This document shows positions 27,471 to 35,448 of a stretch of DNA of 64,000 nucleotides, piece by piece. How positions within the stretch are numbered: position 1 is the stretch's first letter; each line of letters opens with the position of its first letter. The notes under the pieces were generated by a model. The model did no database searches. It saw nothing but the letters and a program-made list of their open reading frames with translations, and was not told where the DNA came from. The translations under genes and the position numbers were made by a program. This DNA is from Acrocarpospora pleiomorpha. GTDB taxonomy: Bacteria > Actinomycetota > Actinomycetes > Streptosporangiales > Streptosporangiaceae. The stretch covers positions 62,001 to 126,000 of the forward strand of contig NZ_BLAF01000016.1 in NCBI RefSeq assembly GCF_009687885.1. The letters run 5' to 3'.

Positions 27471-29711
27471 GCGGTCGCGTGCGGCGGCGACCACCGCCTG
27501 CCCTAGCGATATGCCGCCGTCCCCCGGCGGCACCCGGGAGTGGACCAGGACGCGCATGCCGTCCTGTTCCAGCCCGGACACCATACGCTCCAGCAGGACC
27601 ATGTTCTGGAAGACGCCGCCGGACAGCGCGACCGTCCGGAGGCCGGTCCGTTCGCGCAACGCGCGCACGGCCAGGACGGTGGCGGCGGCCAGGCCGTTGT
27701 GAAAACGGGCGGCGACGCGTTCCACCGGGACTCCGGACAGCACGTCCTCGGCCGCGCCCCTGACCAGATCGCTGCCCATGATGACCAGGCCATCGCTCAG
27801 CCGTGCCGGGTAGGCGCCCGGCTCGGCGGGGTCCACCCGTGCTTCCAGTTCGGCCGCCGCCTGGCCTTCGTAGCTGACGACGTCGCGGACACCGGCGACC
27901 GCGGAGACGGCGTCGAACAGCCGCCCGGCACTGGACGTGAGTGGAGAGTTCACGCCGGTTCGCGCCAGAGCGACGGCCGCCGCCCACCGGTCCCTCCGGA
28001 CGATCGGCAGTTCCGGCACGGCGTCGCCGTAGATCCGGTCGAGGTAGGCCGCGGCCATTCGCCACGGCTGGCGGATCGCCGCCGTGCCGCCGGGCATGGG
28101 CACCGGTTCCAGATGTCCGGCCCGGTGGAAGCCCGCGAGGTCGGCGATGAGCAGTTCGCCGCCCCACAGCGTGCCGTCCTCGCCGTAGCCGAGGCCGTCG
28201 AACGCGACACCGATCACCGGTCCGCCGTATCCGTTGTCGGCGAGGCAGGAGGCGATGTGGGCGTGATGGTGCTGGACTCCCACCAGGTCGATGTCGTGCC
28301 TGTCCAGCGCGTACTTGGTGGAGAGGTACTCCGGATGCAGGTCGTGGGCGAGCACGGCCGGGCGGACGCCGAAGAGGCGGCAGAAGTGGTCGATGCCGTC
28401 GGTGAACGAGCGCAGGGTCTCGTAGTTCTCCAGGTCGCCGATGTGGTGGGACGGGAACGCCTGGACCCCTTCGGCCACGCAGAAGGTGTTCTTCAGCTCG
28501 GCTCCGCAGGCCAGCACCGGGCGGGGGAACGGCCACGGCACGGTGACCGGAGCCGGCACATAGCCACGGGAACGGCGGATGGGCAGCTCCCTGCCGCGGA
28601 AGACCCGGACCAGCGAGTCGTCGGCGCGGACGTGGATGGGCCGGTCGTGCAGCAGGAAACCGTCGGCGACGGCCGACAACCGCCGCAGGGCGTCCCCGTC
28701 CTCGAAGACGACGGGCTCGTCGGAGAGATTGCCGCTGGTCAGCACGAACGGCCGGGCCAGCCGATCGGCGAGCAGGTGGTGCAGCGGCGTGTACGGCAAC
28801 ATCACCCCCAGGTCGCGGCTGCCGGGCGCCACCGCCTCGGCCACGGGGGCGTCCGCGCGCCGGGGGGCCAGCACGATGGGGCGGCGGACGCCGGTGAGCA
28901 GGCGTTCCGCCTCGGGTTCGAGGTGGACCAGCGCGCCGGCCGCGGTCAGGTCGGGCGCCATCACGGCGAAGGGCCGGTCCTCCCGGCGCTTGCGGGCGCG
29001 CAGCGCGGCCACGGCCCTGGCGTGGCCGGCGAGGACGCCGAGGTGGTAGCCGCCGAGTCCTTTGATCGCCAGGATGCGGCCCTGCCGCAGCCATGCCGCC
29101 GCCGTGGTGATCGGGTCGCCCGGTACCGGCAGGCCGTCCGCGCCGAGCATGCGCAGGGCCGGTCCGCAGGCCGGGCAGCAGACCGGCTGCGCGTGGAAGC
29201 GCCGATCGCGGGGATCGTGGTACTCGCGTTCGCAGGCGGCACAAAGGGCGAAGCCCGCCATCGTGGTCGTGTGGCGGTCGTAGGGAACGCCGGTCACGAT
29301 GGTGAAGCGCGGTCCGCAGTTCGTGCAGTTGGTGAACGGGTGGCGGTAGCGGCGGCAGGCAGGGTCGGCCAGTTCGGCCAGGCAGTCGGCGCAGGTCGCC
29401 GTGTCCGGGGCGACCAGCGCCTGGCGGGCGGCACCGCCCTCGCTGCGGACGATGCGGAACCCCGCCTCCCCGATCGGCTCCGCCGCCTCGACGGTGACCC
29501 GCTCGACCATCGCCAGGGGTGGCGCCTGGTGCCGCAGGGCGGCCAGGAAGCCGTCCAGCGCCGCGCGCAGGCCCTCCGCCTCGATGAACACTCCACCGGA
29601 GTCGTTGCCGACGAAGCCCGCCACGCCGTACTCACCGGCCAGGCCGCACACGAAGGGGCGGAATCCCACCCCTTGCACCAGCCCCTGGACGCGGACTCGG
29701 ATGCGTCTCAT
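27438..29711 (-). CDS. hypF: Carbamoyltransferase HypF
   Basis: A 757-aa enzyme that uses carbamoyl phosphate and ATP to carbamoylate HypE. Domains in order: acylphosphatase-like (VQGVGFRPFVCGLA, residues about 10-90), two zinc fingers (CADCLAELADPACRRY with NCTNCGP, then CAACE with CCPACGP), a YrdC-like domain (AIKGLGGYHL) and a Kae1-like domain (HHHAHIASCLADNG). The ATG overlaps the SIS gene stop (ATGA), so it is the last gene of the PadR-SIS-HypC2-SIS-HypF operon. Its end overlaps hypE tail to tail. Confidence 0.95.
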   Translation of the reverse strand: MRRIRVRVQGLVQGVGFRPFVCGLAGEYGVAGFVGNDSGGVFIEAEGLRAALDGFLAALRHQAPPLAMVERVTVEAAEPIGEAGFRIVRSEGGAARQALVAPDTATCADCLAELADPACRRYRHPFTNCTNCGPRFTIVTGVPYDRHTTTMAGFALCAACEREYHDPRDRRFHAQPVCCPACGPALRMLGADGLPVPGDPITTAAAWLRQGRILAIKGLGGYHLGVLAGHARAVAALRARKRREDRPFAVMAPDLTAAGALVHLEPEAERLLTGVRRPIVLAPRRADAPVAEAVAPGSRDLGVMLPYTPLHHLLADRLARPFVLTSGNLSDEPVVFEDGDALRRLSAVADGFLLHDRPIHVRADDSLVRVFRGRELPIRRSRGYVPAPVTVPWPFPRPVLACGAELKNTFCVAEGVQAFPSHHIGDLENYETLRSFTDGIDHFCRLFGVRPAVLAHDLHPEYLSTKYALDRHDIDLVGVQHHHAHIASCLADNGYGGPVIGVAFDGLGYGEDGTLWGGELLIADLAGFHRAGHLEPVPMPGGTAAIRQPWRMAAAYLDRIYGDAVPELPIVRRDRWAAAVALARTGVNSPLTSSAGRLFDAVSAVAGVRDVVSYEGQAAAELEARVDPAEPGAYPARLSDGLVIMGSDLVRGAAEDVLSGVPVERVAARFHNGLAAATVLAVRALRERTGLRTVALSGGVFQNMVLLERMVSGLEQDGMRVLVHSRVPPGDGGISLGQAVVAAARDRSADARQRIPD

Positions 29712-30346
29712 CGGTTTAGCTGGGTCAGTTCCCACAGCACGTGGTGCAGCGTGATCTGGGCCTCCTGGATCCGGTGCACCGACGTGGATGGCACGACGAA
29801 CAGATGGTCGAGACCGTCCTGTGCCATCTTGCCGCCGTCGTAGCCGGCGAATCCGACCGTGATCATGCCGCGTCGGCGCGCCTCGTCCAGCGCGTTGAGC
29901 ACGTTGGCCGAGCCGCCGCTGGTCGACAGCCCGACCGCGATGTCCCCCGGGCGGCCGAGCGCGGCCAGTTGCCGGGCGAAGACCAGGTCGAAGCCGACGT
30001 CGTTGGAGAGTGCCGTGAGCACGGCCACGTCCTGGGCGAGGGCGATCGCGCCGACCGGACGGCCCGGCGGCGCGGGATGGGCGAACGTGTGCGCGAGGTC
30101 CTGGGCGTCCGTGCTGCTGCCGCCGTTGCCGAAGGCGAACAGCCGCGCGCCCTGGTCGAACGCCGCGGCCATCGCCTTGGCGCAGGTGAGGAGTTGCTTC
30201 CCGTGCAGGGCGGGGAGCGACTGGCGCAGGGTGACGATCTCGGCGATCTTCTCCTGGGTGGAGGCGCGGACCTGCGAGAGGAGGTCGTCGCGGGTGACGG
30301 TGTCGGTGTACAGGAAGGGATAGAGGGTCTCGAGGGGCTCACTCAT
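29708..30346 (-). CDS. SIS-domain protein, GmhA-like, with altered metal site (SIS-1)
   Basis: A 212-aa sugar isomerase-fold protein like sedoheptulose-7-phosphate isomerase GmhA. The phosphate loop GLSTSGGSANVLNAL and the GNGGSSTDAQ motif are kept. At the usual AQHxxxE metal/base position it reads AQDLAHT, so the His and Glu ligands are lost; the RIQEAQITLHH segment keeps the Gln and the last His. It is coupled by overlap to the HypC-like gene upstream and to hypF downstream. A role in hydrogenase assembly is implied by the operon only. Confidence 0.85.
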   Translation of the reverse strand: MSEPLETLYPFLYTDTVTRDDLLSQVRASTQEKIAEIVTLRQSLPALHGKQLLTCAKAMAAAFDQGARLFAFGNGGSSTDAQDLAHTFAHPAPPGRPVGAIALAQDVAVLTALSNDVGFDLVFARQLAALGRPGDIAVGLSTSGGSANVLNALDEARRRGMITVGFAGYDGGKMAQDGLDHLFVVPSTSVHRIQEAQITLHHVLWELTQLNR

Positions 30347-30569
30347 CGGGTTCTCCGCAGGTTCGCGTGCCGGCGACGGCGATGGCCTCCTTGGCGTGGA
30401 CGAGCACGATGTCACCGGGCCGGGCGTCCACCAGGGCCACGCTGATCTCCTCCGGTCCGGAGTCGGTGTCGACCATGGCGAGGCCGTCGTCCAGCAGCTG
30501 GAGCACCCTTTGCGGTACCGCGACGTCCGAACAGGTGACGCAGACCTCGGGGCGGTCCGCGCCGGTCAT
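30339..30569 (-). CDS. Divergent HypC-like chaperone (HypC2)
   Basis: A 76-aa HypC/HupF-family protein lying between two SIS-domain genes and overlapping both. The usual MC start is replaced by a longer N-terminus with two cysteines, EVCVTCSDVAVPQRVLQ, so the family Cys is internal at about residue 10 or 13. The OB-fold part (DIVLVHAKEAIAVAG) is kept. A conventional HypC is encoded at 24981, so this one may serve a different partner, possibly the SIS proteins. Confidence 0.75.
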   Translation of the reverse strand: MTGADRPEVCVTCSDVAVPQRVLQLLDDGLAMVDTDSGPEEISVALVDARPGDIVLVHAKEAIAVAGTRTCGEPDE

Positions 30570-31159
30570 CGGGCGGCCTCCGGTTGCTCGTAGAAGACGT
30601 GGGCCAGCTCCCAGAGGAGGTGATAAATCGTCATATGGACCTCCTTGACGACGAGCGGATCCCTGGAGCGCACGACCAGTTGGTGGTCCACGGCGAGAGG
30701 GGCTTCGTGCCCGCCGACGAGAGCGACCGTGAGCAGCCCGAGTTCCCGGGCGGTGTCCAGGCCGCGCAGCACGTTGGGGCAGTCGCCGAAGCCCATGGCG
30801 ATGTCATCCGGGGAGGCCAGCAGCCGGAGCTGGCCAGCGAAGACGTCGTCGAGGCCCTCCGTTCCGGCGATTCCCGTCACGAGCGCGACGTCGTTGGTCA
30901 GCGAGACGGCGGGGAAAGCCCGCTTGCCGACGATGACGGGATGGGCGAACTCGACGGCGACATGCTGGGCGTCGGTCGCCGATCCTCCGTTGCCGAACAC
31001 GATCAGCTTTCCGCCCCGCCGGAAGCGCAGCGCCATGTCCTGGCACGTACGCAGGATGCGATCCGCGTCCTCGGACAGGGCGCCGCCCGGACCGACCCGC
31101 CGTTCGAAGGCGGCCGACACCGCGGTCATGTCTGGGTGCATCTGTCTCTCCGCGATCAT
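30566..31159 (-). CDS. SIS-domain protein, GmhA-like, with altered phosphate loop (SIS-2)
   Basis: A 197-aa paralog of SIS-1. Here GNGGSATDAQHVAVEF keeps the His and Glu that bind metal and act as base in GmhA, and KEVHMTIYH keeps the final His. The phosphate loop STSGGS is replaced by GDCPN (in MGFGDCPNVLRGLD). Its defects therefore complement those of SIS-1. The ATG at 31159 overlaps the PadR stop; the longer frame from 31210 would lie inside padR. Confidence 0.83.
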   Translation of the reverse strand: MIAERQMHPDMTAVSAAFERRVGPGGALSEDADRILRTCQDMALRFRRGGKLIVFGNGGSATDAQHVAVEFAHPVIVGKRAFPAVSLTNDVALVTGIAGTEGLDDVFAGQLRLLASPDDIAMGFGDCPNVLRGLDTARELGLLTVALVGGHEAPLAVDHQLVVRSRDPLVVKEVHMTIYHLLWELAHVFYEQPEAAR

Positions 31160-31521
31160 GGCGTTGCGAGGAAGGGCTGGTACTCGGATGTGGGCGTGAT
31201 CCGCCGCCACCGGGTCAGGCAGGTCTCCAGGACGTGGCCGAGCCGGGTCAGCCGGGGCATCCAGGTCTCCAGCGCGGCCATCCCGGTCGCGGTGAGCTCG
31301 TAGCGCCGGCGGGCGGGGCCCGTCGCCGAGGCGACCCAGGTGGAGGCCAGCAGACCCTGGCGTTCGAGGTTGCGCAGCAGCCGGTAGATCTGGCCGGGCT
31401 CCATGTCGTCCAGGCCGAGCAGGGAGAGGCGTTCGATCAGGTCGTATCCGTGGCCGGGGCGTTCGCAGATCAGGAGCAGCAGGCAGGGGTGGAGGAGGCT
31501 GCGGGTCTCGCTACCGGGCAT
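31156..31521 (-). CDS. PadR-family transcriptional regulator
   Basis: A 121-aa winged-helix regulator: LLLLICERPGHGYDLIERL, then MEPGQIYRLLRNLERQGLLAS as the recognition helix, then RRRYELTATGMAALE as the wing. The C-terminal dimer helix is short. A strong ribosome binding site (GAGGAGGA) precedes the ATG. As first gene of the operon carrying the SIS pair, HypC2 and hypF, it probably controls that operon and perhaps the hydrogenase. Confidence 0.85.
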   Translation of the reverse strand: MPGSETRSLLHPCLLLLICERPGHGYDLIERLSLLGLDDMEPGQIYRLLRNLERQGLLASTWVASATGPARRRYELTATGMAALETWMPRLTRLGHVLETCLTRWRRITPTSEYQPFLATP

Positions 31522-31704
31522 GGTGTCCTCCTCGCGGGAACCCGTCTGATTGGGACGGTAGTGCGGGAGTTGCCGTAGCCTGCGGCTCGCGCGCGGCAGT
31601 TGTGGGAGTCATCGCCGGGCGAAGGGGCAGAAATTGGTCCTCCTATCGGCTCCTGGTGATCGGTGCACGCCCGGGTTGCCCTGCCATTGCCCGCCTTGTA
31701 CGTA

Positions 31705-31744
31705 CAGCCCTTGGTTGATCTTAAGAACGATCAACCAAGGGCTG
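31705..31744. terminator. Strong 16-bp hairpin
   Basis: CAGCCCTTGGTTGATC and its exact reverse complement are separated by 8 nt. It lies just after the minus-strand FG-GAP fragment and upstream of the padR promoter, so it most likely terminates the former. An insertion-sequence origin is also possible given the transposase remnant nearby. Confidence 0.6.
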
Positions 31745-31758
31745 TCCCGTAGATCAAG

Positions 31759-32199
31759 TCAGCGGACGATGCCTTGACTGTCCTTGCCGTCGCCGTCCCA
31801 GTCGCCGATCACGGGCAGATCGCCAGCGTCGCCGTAGGCCACGAGGTGGGTGGTCTCGGTGGCCGTGGTGACCGGGCTGGTACGCATGTAGAAGCCGTTG
31901 CCCATGCGAACGCCCATGTTGTCCTTGCCGTCGCCGTCCCAGTCGCCCACGAACGGGACCGCGTTGGGGTCGCCGTACAAGAAGGTGTACTGAGCCTGAC
32001 CGCTAGCAGGGTTGTTGCTGATGAAGAAGCGGCCCGCGCCCGGGTCATAAGCGCTGACAGTGTCCCTGCCGTCGCCGTCCCAGTCACCCACGAACGGAAC
32101 CGCGTTGGGGTCGCCGTACAAGAAGGTGTACTGAGCCTGACCGCTAGCAGGGTTGTTGCTGATGAAGAAACGGCCCGCGGTGGGATCGTAGGTGCTGAC
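31759..32199 (-). pseudogene. FG-GAP/VCBS repeat protein, C-terminal fragment
   Basis: About 146 codons are open to the junction at 32199, encoding FG-GAP repeats with Ca-binding loops (DWDGDGRD, DWDGDGKD twice). Two units of 47 residues (141 bp) are almost identical at DNA level, for example the repeated YGDPNAVPFVGDWDGDG. The true N-terminus and signal peptide are missing because the frame meets a transposase remnant on the other strand. Intact relatives are secreted beta-propeller proteins. The ending KDSQGIVR looks natural. Confidence 0.7.
31920..32199 (-). repeat. Tandem 141-bp repeat (two copies)
   Basis: The segment containing GCGTTGGGGTCGCCGTACAA occurs at about 31961 and again at about 32102, with nearly identical flanks including the GACCGCTAGCAGGGTTG stretch. 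The period is 141 bp, one 47-residue FG-GAP unit, indicating recent duplication within the gene. Confidence 0.75.
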
Positions 32200-32202
32200 A
32201 GG

Positions 32203-32555
32203 TACGCCGCGCGCTGGTCCATCGAATCCGCGATCTTGGACGCCAAGCAGGTTTCGGCGTCGGCCAGGCCCGCAACCGCACCGCCCGCGCCGTCCAGCGC
32301 ACCGTCCCCTTCGGCCTGGCCGCCCAGACGTTGACGATCTGCTGGTATGCCCTGCACGGCCGGCACGAGCGCGACCTGGCCGCCCATCGGGATGCCCGCC
32401 CCTGGTATGCCAGCAAGACCACCGTCTCCATCGCCGACGCCCACGCCGCCCTGCGCCGCACCCTCATCGCCACCAAATATCGAGCAGGTCACCCTGACCA
32501 GCTAAAACCCCAGGAAATCCTGGCCGACCTACTGGCCTGGGAAGACGTCGCGTGA
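32203..32555 (+). mobile_element. Transposase remnant (DDE, C-terminal part, frameshifted)
   Basis: The first reading frame gives YAARWSIESAILDAKQV, the conserved R-W-x-I-E region of an IS701/IS4-type transposase. A single missing base at about 32252 then moves the natural continuation to another frame: FGVGQARNRTARAVQ, then TVPFGLAAQTLTICWYALHG, ending in LLAWEDVA. The N-terminal two thirds are absent. It abuts the FG-GAP gene at 32199 and so marks an old insertion that has since decayed. Confidence 0.75.
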
Positions 32556-32621
32556 CTCCCATTCAGAACAGCGAAAGTCGAGAATAGAACCGTCCGTAGT
32601 AGTTGATCTAAGGCGATCATA

Positions 32622-32682
32622 GGTTTCTGCAATTTTGAAATTCGCTGACCTGCGGCAACACGGCTCTTCGAGTGCAGAAACC
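32622..32682. repeat. Inverted repeat after the transposase remnant
   Basis: GGTTTCTGCA at 32622-32631 and TGCAGAAACC at 32673-32682 are exact inverted copies 41 bp apart, downstream of the transposase remnant. They may belong to the old insertion sequence end or form a hairpin. Confidence 0.35.
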
Positions 32683-32705
32683 CGTGATCTTGTTAGATCC
32701 AGCCC

Positions 32706-32876
32706 CGCAACTGGGGCCGGATGGTCCGCGAGAACGCGGTCGGCGTCACGCTGAATCCCTGGCCGGTGATCGCTCCGGCGGCCCTGGTCGTGCTGCTCGC
32801 GGTGGCCTTCTCCATCGTGATCGACCGGCTGGCCGCCCGTACCGGAACCGGACTGCCCGAGGTCGTGACGGTGTGA
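32706..32876 (+). pseudogene. DppC-type ABC permease, C-terminal fragment
   Basis: The frame reads RNWGRMVRENAVGVTLNPW, then PVIAPAALVVLLAVAFSIVIDRL. This is the typical last cytoplasmic loop and final helix of a DppC/NikC permease, ending in a stop at 32874. There is no upstream part. It is on the strand opposite to the intact importer that follows, so it is a remnant of another copy. Confidence 0.65.
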
Positions 32877-32962
32877 ACTCCCCGATCGTCGTCGAAGGGC
32901 TGAGCGTGAGTTCCGCCACCGCGACCGTCCTCGACCGGGTCAGCCTGCGGATCGGCGCCCGC
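32873..32962 (+). pseudogene. DppD-type ABC ATPase, N-terminal fragment
   Basis: A GTG overlapping the permease fragment stop (GTGA) opens [12 protein letters not shown], then [11 protein letters not shown], the usual first 28 residues of an OppD/DppD ATPase before Walker A. The frame ends at a junction with an unrelated exporter fragment. The native spacing to the permease fragment is kept. Confidence 0.6.
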
Positions 32963-33215
32963 TGACCCAGGCCGCCGTACAGTTGGCGATGAGCGCCCTG
33001 GTCCGCGGCCGGACCGTCGTCGTCATCGCCCACCGCCTGTCGACCGTCATCGGCGCCGACCAGATCCTCGTCATGGACCACGGCCGCGTCGCCGAACGCG
33101 GCACCCACCTGGACCTGCTGCGCGCCGGCGGCCGATACGCGCGGATGTGGGCGGCCCAGACGCTACCGGAAGGAGCCCGGCGATGATCCGGCAGCTCATC
33201 GGCATGCTGAAATGG
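32962..33215 (+). pseudogene. Two ABC exporter fragments (C-terminus, then N-terminus)
   Basis: Positions 32962-33186 encode the end of an ABC exporter ATPase domain: [20 protein letters not shown], then [20 protein letters not shown] and a stop. An overlapping ATG (33183) starts [11 protein letters not shown], the first residues of a second exporter, which breaks off near 33215 where the opposite-strand DppF gene ends. Gene order (importer permease, importer ATPase, exporter, exporter) repeats the order of the intact locus at 39-46 kb. Confidence 0.6.
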
Positions 33216-33810
33216 TCTCCACCGCGACCTGTTCGTCGCAGATCCGGTCGAGCAGGGCCGACTCGTGGCTGATGACGACCATGCCGAGGCCACGCTCACG
33301 GACGATCTCCAGCAGCCGATGCCAGATCGCCGCCTGCGTGATCGCGTCGAACATGGCCGTCATCTCGTCGGCGACGAGATACCGGGTGGCGGGGTGGAGA
33401 GCGCGCGCGATACAAAAGCGCTGGAGTTCGCCACCCGACAGTTCGCCGGGCCGGCGGTCGGACCACTCCGGCTTGATGCCGAGCCGGTCGAGCGTCTCCT
33501 GCGGCACCTCGTGCGACTCCCCGAGCACCGAGCGCATCCGCCACGTGCGGTTGACAGCGCGTTCCGGATGTTGGTGGATCAGCTGGACCGGACGGAAGGC
33601 GCGGCGGGGCAGTGGGGTCCCGTCGACCATGATCCCGCCGGACCGGGGCCGGATGTCACCGGCCAGGAGCGCGCCGAACGTGGACTTGCCGGTGCCGCTG
33701 GGCCCGGTGATCCCGACCACCGAGCCGGCCTCCACCCGGAAAGTGGCGTCGTGGAACAACGGCCGTCCACCGGGGTAGGCGAAGCCGAGCCGGTCGACTA
33801 CGAGTGCCAT
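33196..33810 (-). CDS. Peptide/nickel-type ABC transporter ATP-binding protein (DppF-like)
   Basis: A 204-aa ABC ATPase. Walker A is GPSGTGKST, the signature is LSGGELQRFCIARAL, Walker B is YLVADEMTAMFD, and the switch His is in VVISHES. It is short for DppF (usually 250-320), and its last residues (ISACR) and stop come from the exporter-fragment junction, so the natural C-terminal tail has probably been cut. The ATG at 33810 overlaps the upstream DppD-like gene by 13 bp. Core motifs are intact, so it may still work. Confidence 0.83.
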   Translation of the reverse strand: MALVVDRLGFAYPGGRPLFHDATFRVEAGSVVGITGPSGTGKSTFGALLAGDIRPRSGGIMVDGTPLPRRAFRPVQLIHQHPERAVNRTWRMRSVLGESHEVPQETLDRLGIKPEWSDRRPGELSGGELQRFCIARALHPATRYLVADEMTAMFDAITQAAIWHRLLEIVRERGLGMVVISHESALLDRICDEQVAVETISACR

Positions 33811-34616
33811 TCCGTGCCTCCTGGAGAGAATTGGTTCTGTGGTAGCGCACGCCACAGGTCGCGCGCGAAGGGATGGCGCAGGTCGGCGCCGTCGCCGGTG
33901 AAGGCGTCGGCGGTTTCCAGGGTCACCAGGCGGCCCTGGTTCATCACCGCCACCCGCCGGGCCACCGACACGGCCGAGCGGATGTCATGGGTGATCAGCA
34001 GTACGGCGACCCCGCTCGCCGCGAGTTCGCGGAGATGGCGGAGCACCTCCTCGACGGCTTCGGTGTGCAGGCCCGGCGTCGGCTCGTCGGCGATGATCAG
34101 GCGGACGGTGTCCCGGACGCTGGTCGCGAACAGGACCCGTCTGAGCATTCCGCCGGACAGTTGGTGCGGGTAGTGTCTGGCCACGTGGTGCTGCAGGTCG
34201 TAGCGGGCGAACAGCCGGCGCCGCTCGCGCTCGGCGATCGCCGGGTCCAGGCCGATCCGCACCTGGGCGCCGACCGGCATCAGCGGATCGAGGCTCGTCA
34301 CCAACTGCGGGATGTAGGAGATCTCCCGGCCGAGCACGCGCCCGCGCCGGGCCGGGGTCAGCCGCGATCCCCGGAACAGGATCTCGCCGCCGGTCCGCGC
34401 GTTGTGCGGCAGGATGCCGAGGATGGCCTGGGCGAGCAGGGTCTTTCCCGATCCGCTCGCGCCGAGGACCGCGAGGATCTCCCCCTCGGCGACGTCGAGG
34501 TCCAGACCGGAGATGCCGGGGACCGTCCGGGTGCGCAGGCCTTTCGCGTACTGGACGAAGCTGACGTCGAGGCCGGAGACGGCCAGGACCGGTTCACTCA
34601 TCGGGGTCTCATCCAT
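33798..34616 (-). CDS. Peptide/nickel-type ABC transporter ATP-binding protein (DppD-like)
   Basis: A 272-aa ABC ATPase. Walker A is GASGSGKT, the Q-loop is in YIPQLVTSLDP, the signature is LSGGMLRRVLFA, Walker B is LIIADEPTPGL, and the switch is LITHDIRSA. The Cys-rich C-terminal tail common in oligopeptide ATPases is absent. The gene overlaps the permease upstream by 8 bp. It is part of the SBP-B-C-D-F operon running leftward from 38096. Confidence 0.9.
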   Translation of the reverse strand: MDETPMSEPVLAVSGLDVSFVQYAKGLRTRTVPGISGLDLDVAEGEILAVLGASGSGKTLLAQAILGILPHNARTGGEILFRGSRLTPARRGRVLGREISYIPQLVTSLDPLMPVGAQVRIGLDPAIAERERRRLFARYDLQHHVARHYPHQLSGGMLRRVLFATSVRDTVRLIIADEPTPGLHTEAVEEVLRHLRELAASGVAVLLITHDIRSAVSVARRVAVMNQGRLVTLETADAFTGDGADLRHPFARDLWRALPQNQFSPGGTEWHS

Positions 34617-35448
34617 GGGACGTGGCGGGGTCGAGCACGGTCCGGACGCGGTCGCCCAGGCGGGCGATGGCGAGCACGACCAGCAGGAGCGTGAGGCCGG
34701 GGAAGACCGCGAGCCACCACATCCCGCTGGATATGTGCGGCATGCCCTCCGACAGCAGGATGCCGATCGCCGGCGTCTGCGGGGAGAACCCGAATCCGAG
34801 GAAGGTGAGCGCGGCCTCGTGCAGGATCACGTGCGGGAACATGAGGACGAACCCCACCAGGAGCTGCGGCAGGATCAGCGGCGTCACGTGCCGCCAGGCG
34901 ATGAACAACGGGGACCTCCCGAGTCCGCGCGACACGAGCATGAACTCCGCGCTCCTGATCTGCCGCACATCGGCTCTGACCAGCAACGCCAGTGACATCC
35001 AGTGGGTGAGAGCGATGCCCAGGACGATGCCGGGGACGCCGCCGCCGACCACGAAGGCCAGAAGGATCATGAAGATGAGGTGCGGAATGCCGATGGACAG
35101 GTCGATGACCCAGGAGACCAGGCCGTCCACCCATCTGCCGAAGAGCGCGGCGCAGATGCCGAGCACCGCCGAGATCACCGTGCTGATGGCTGCGGTGAGC
35201 ATGCCGATGGCCAGTGAGAGCGCGAGCCCGTGCGCTGTTCTGGTGAACATGTCCCGGCCGAGATGGTCGGTCCCGAACAGGTGCCCGAGGCCGGGGGGCG
35301 ACAACGGCGGGCCGGCGTTGGGCCGGATCTGGGCCGGGTCCAGGAGGAGACCTCCGGCGACGACGCAGGCGACCACGACGACCACGACGGCGAGCGAGGC
35401 CAGCAGGTCCCGCCGTGCACGTGGCCGTCGATCGGCGGATGTGGTCAT
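34609..35448 (-). CDS. Peptide/nickel-type ABC transporter permease (DppC-like)
   Basis: A 279-aa permease. A first helix (LLASLAVVVVVVACVVAGGLLL) is followed by the LFGTDHLGRDMFTR motif of DppC/NikC, four further helices and the EAA loop SAEFMLVSRGLGRSPLFIAWRHVTP. The ATG overlaps the DppB stop (ATGA). It forms the channel with the DppB-like protein. Confidence 0.93.
   Translation of the reverse strand: MTTSADRRPRARRDLLASLAVVVVVVACVVAGGLLLDPAQIRPNAGPPLSPPGLGHLFGTDHLGRDMFTRTAHGLALSLAIGMLTAAISTVISAVLGICAALFGRWVDGLVSWVIDLSIGIPHLIFMILLAFVVGGGVPGIVLGIALTHWMSLALLVRADVRQIRSAEFMLVSRGLGRSPLFIAWRHVTPLILPQLLVGFVLMFPHVILHEAALTFLGFGFSPQTPAIGILLSEGMPHISSGMWWLAVFPGLTLLLVVLAIARLGDRVRTVLDPATSHG

Noticed and set aside
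27540..29843. 767-codon plus-strand frame opposite hypF
   Set aside because: Shadow of hypF in high-GC DNA; no domain or motif is present, while the minus strand has all HypF domains.
31774..32334. Plus-strand frame with VAVPVAHERNRVGVAV repeats
   Set aside because: Antisense shadow of the tandem FG-GAP units; the repeat pattern comes from the 141-bp duplication on the other strand.
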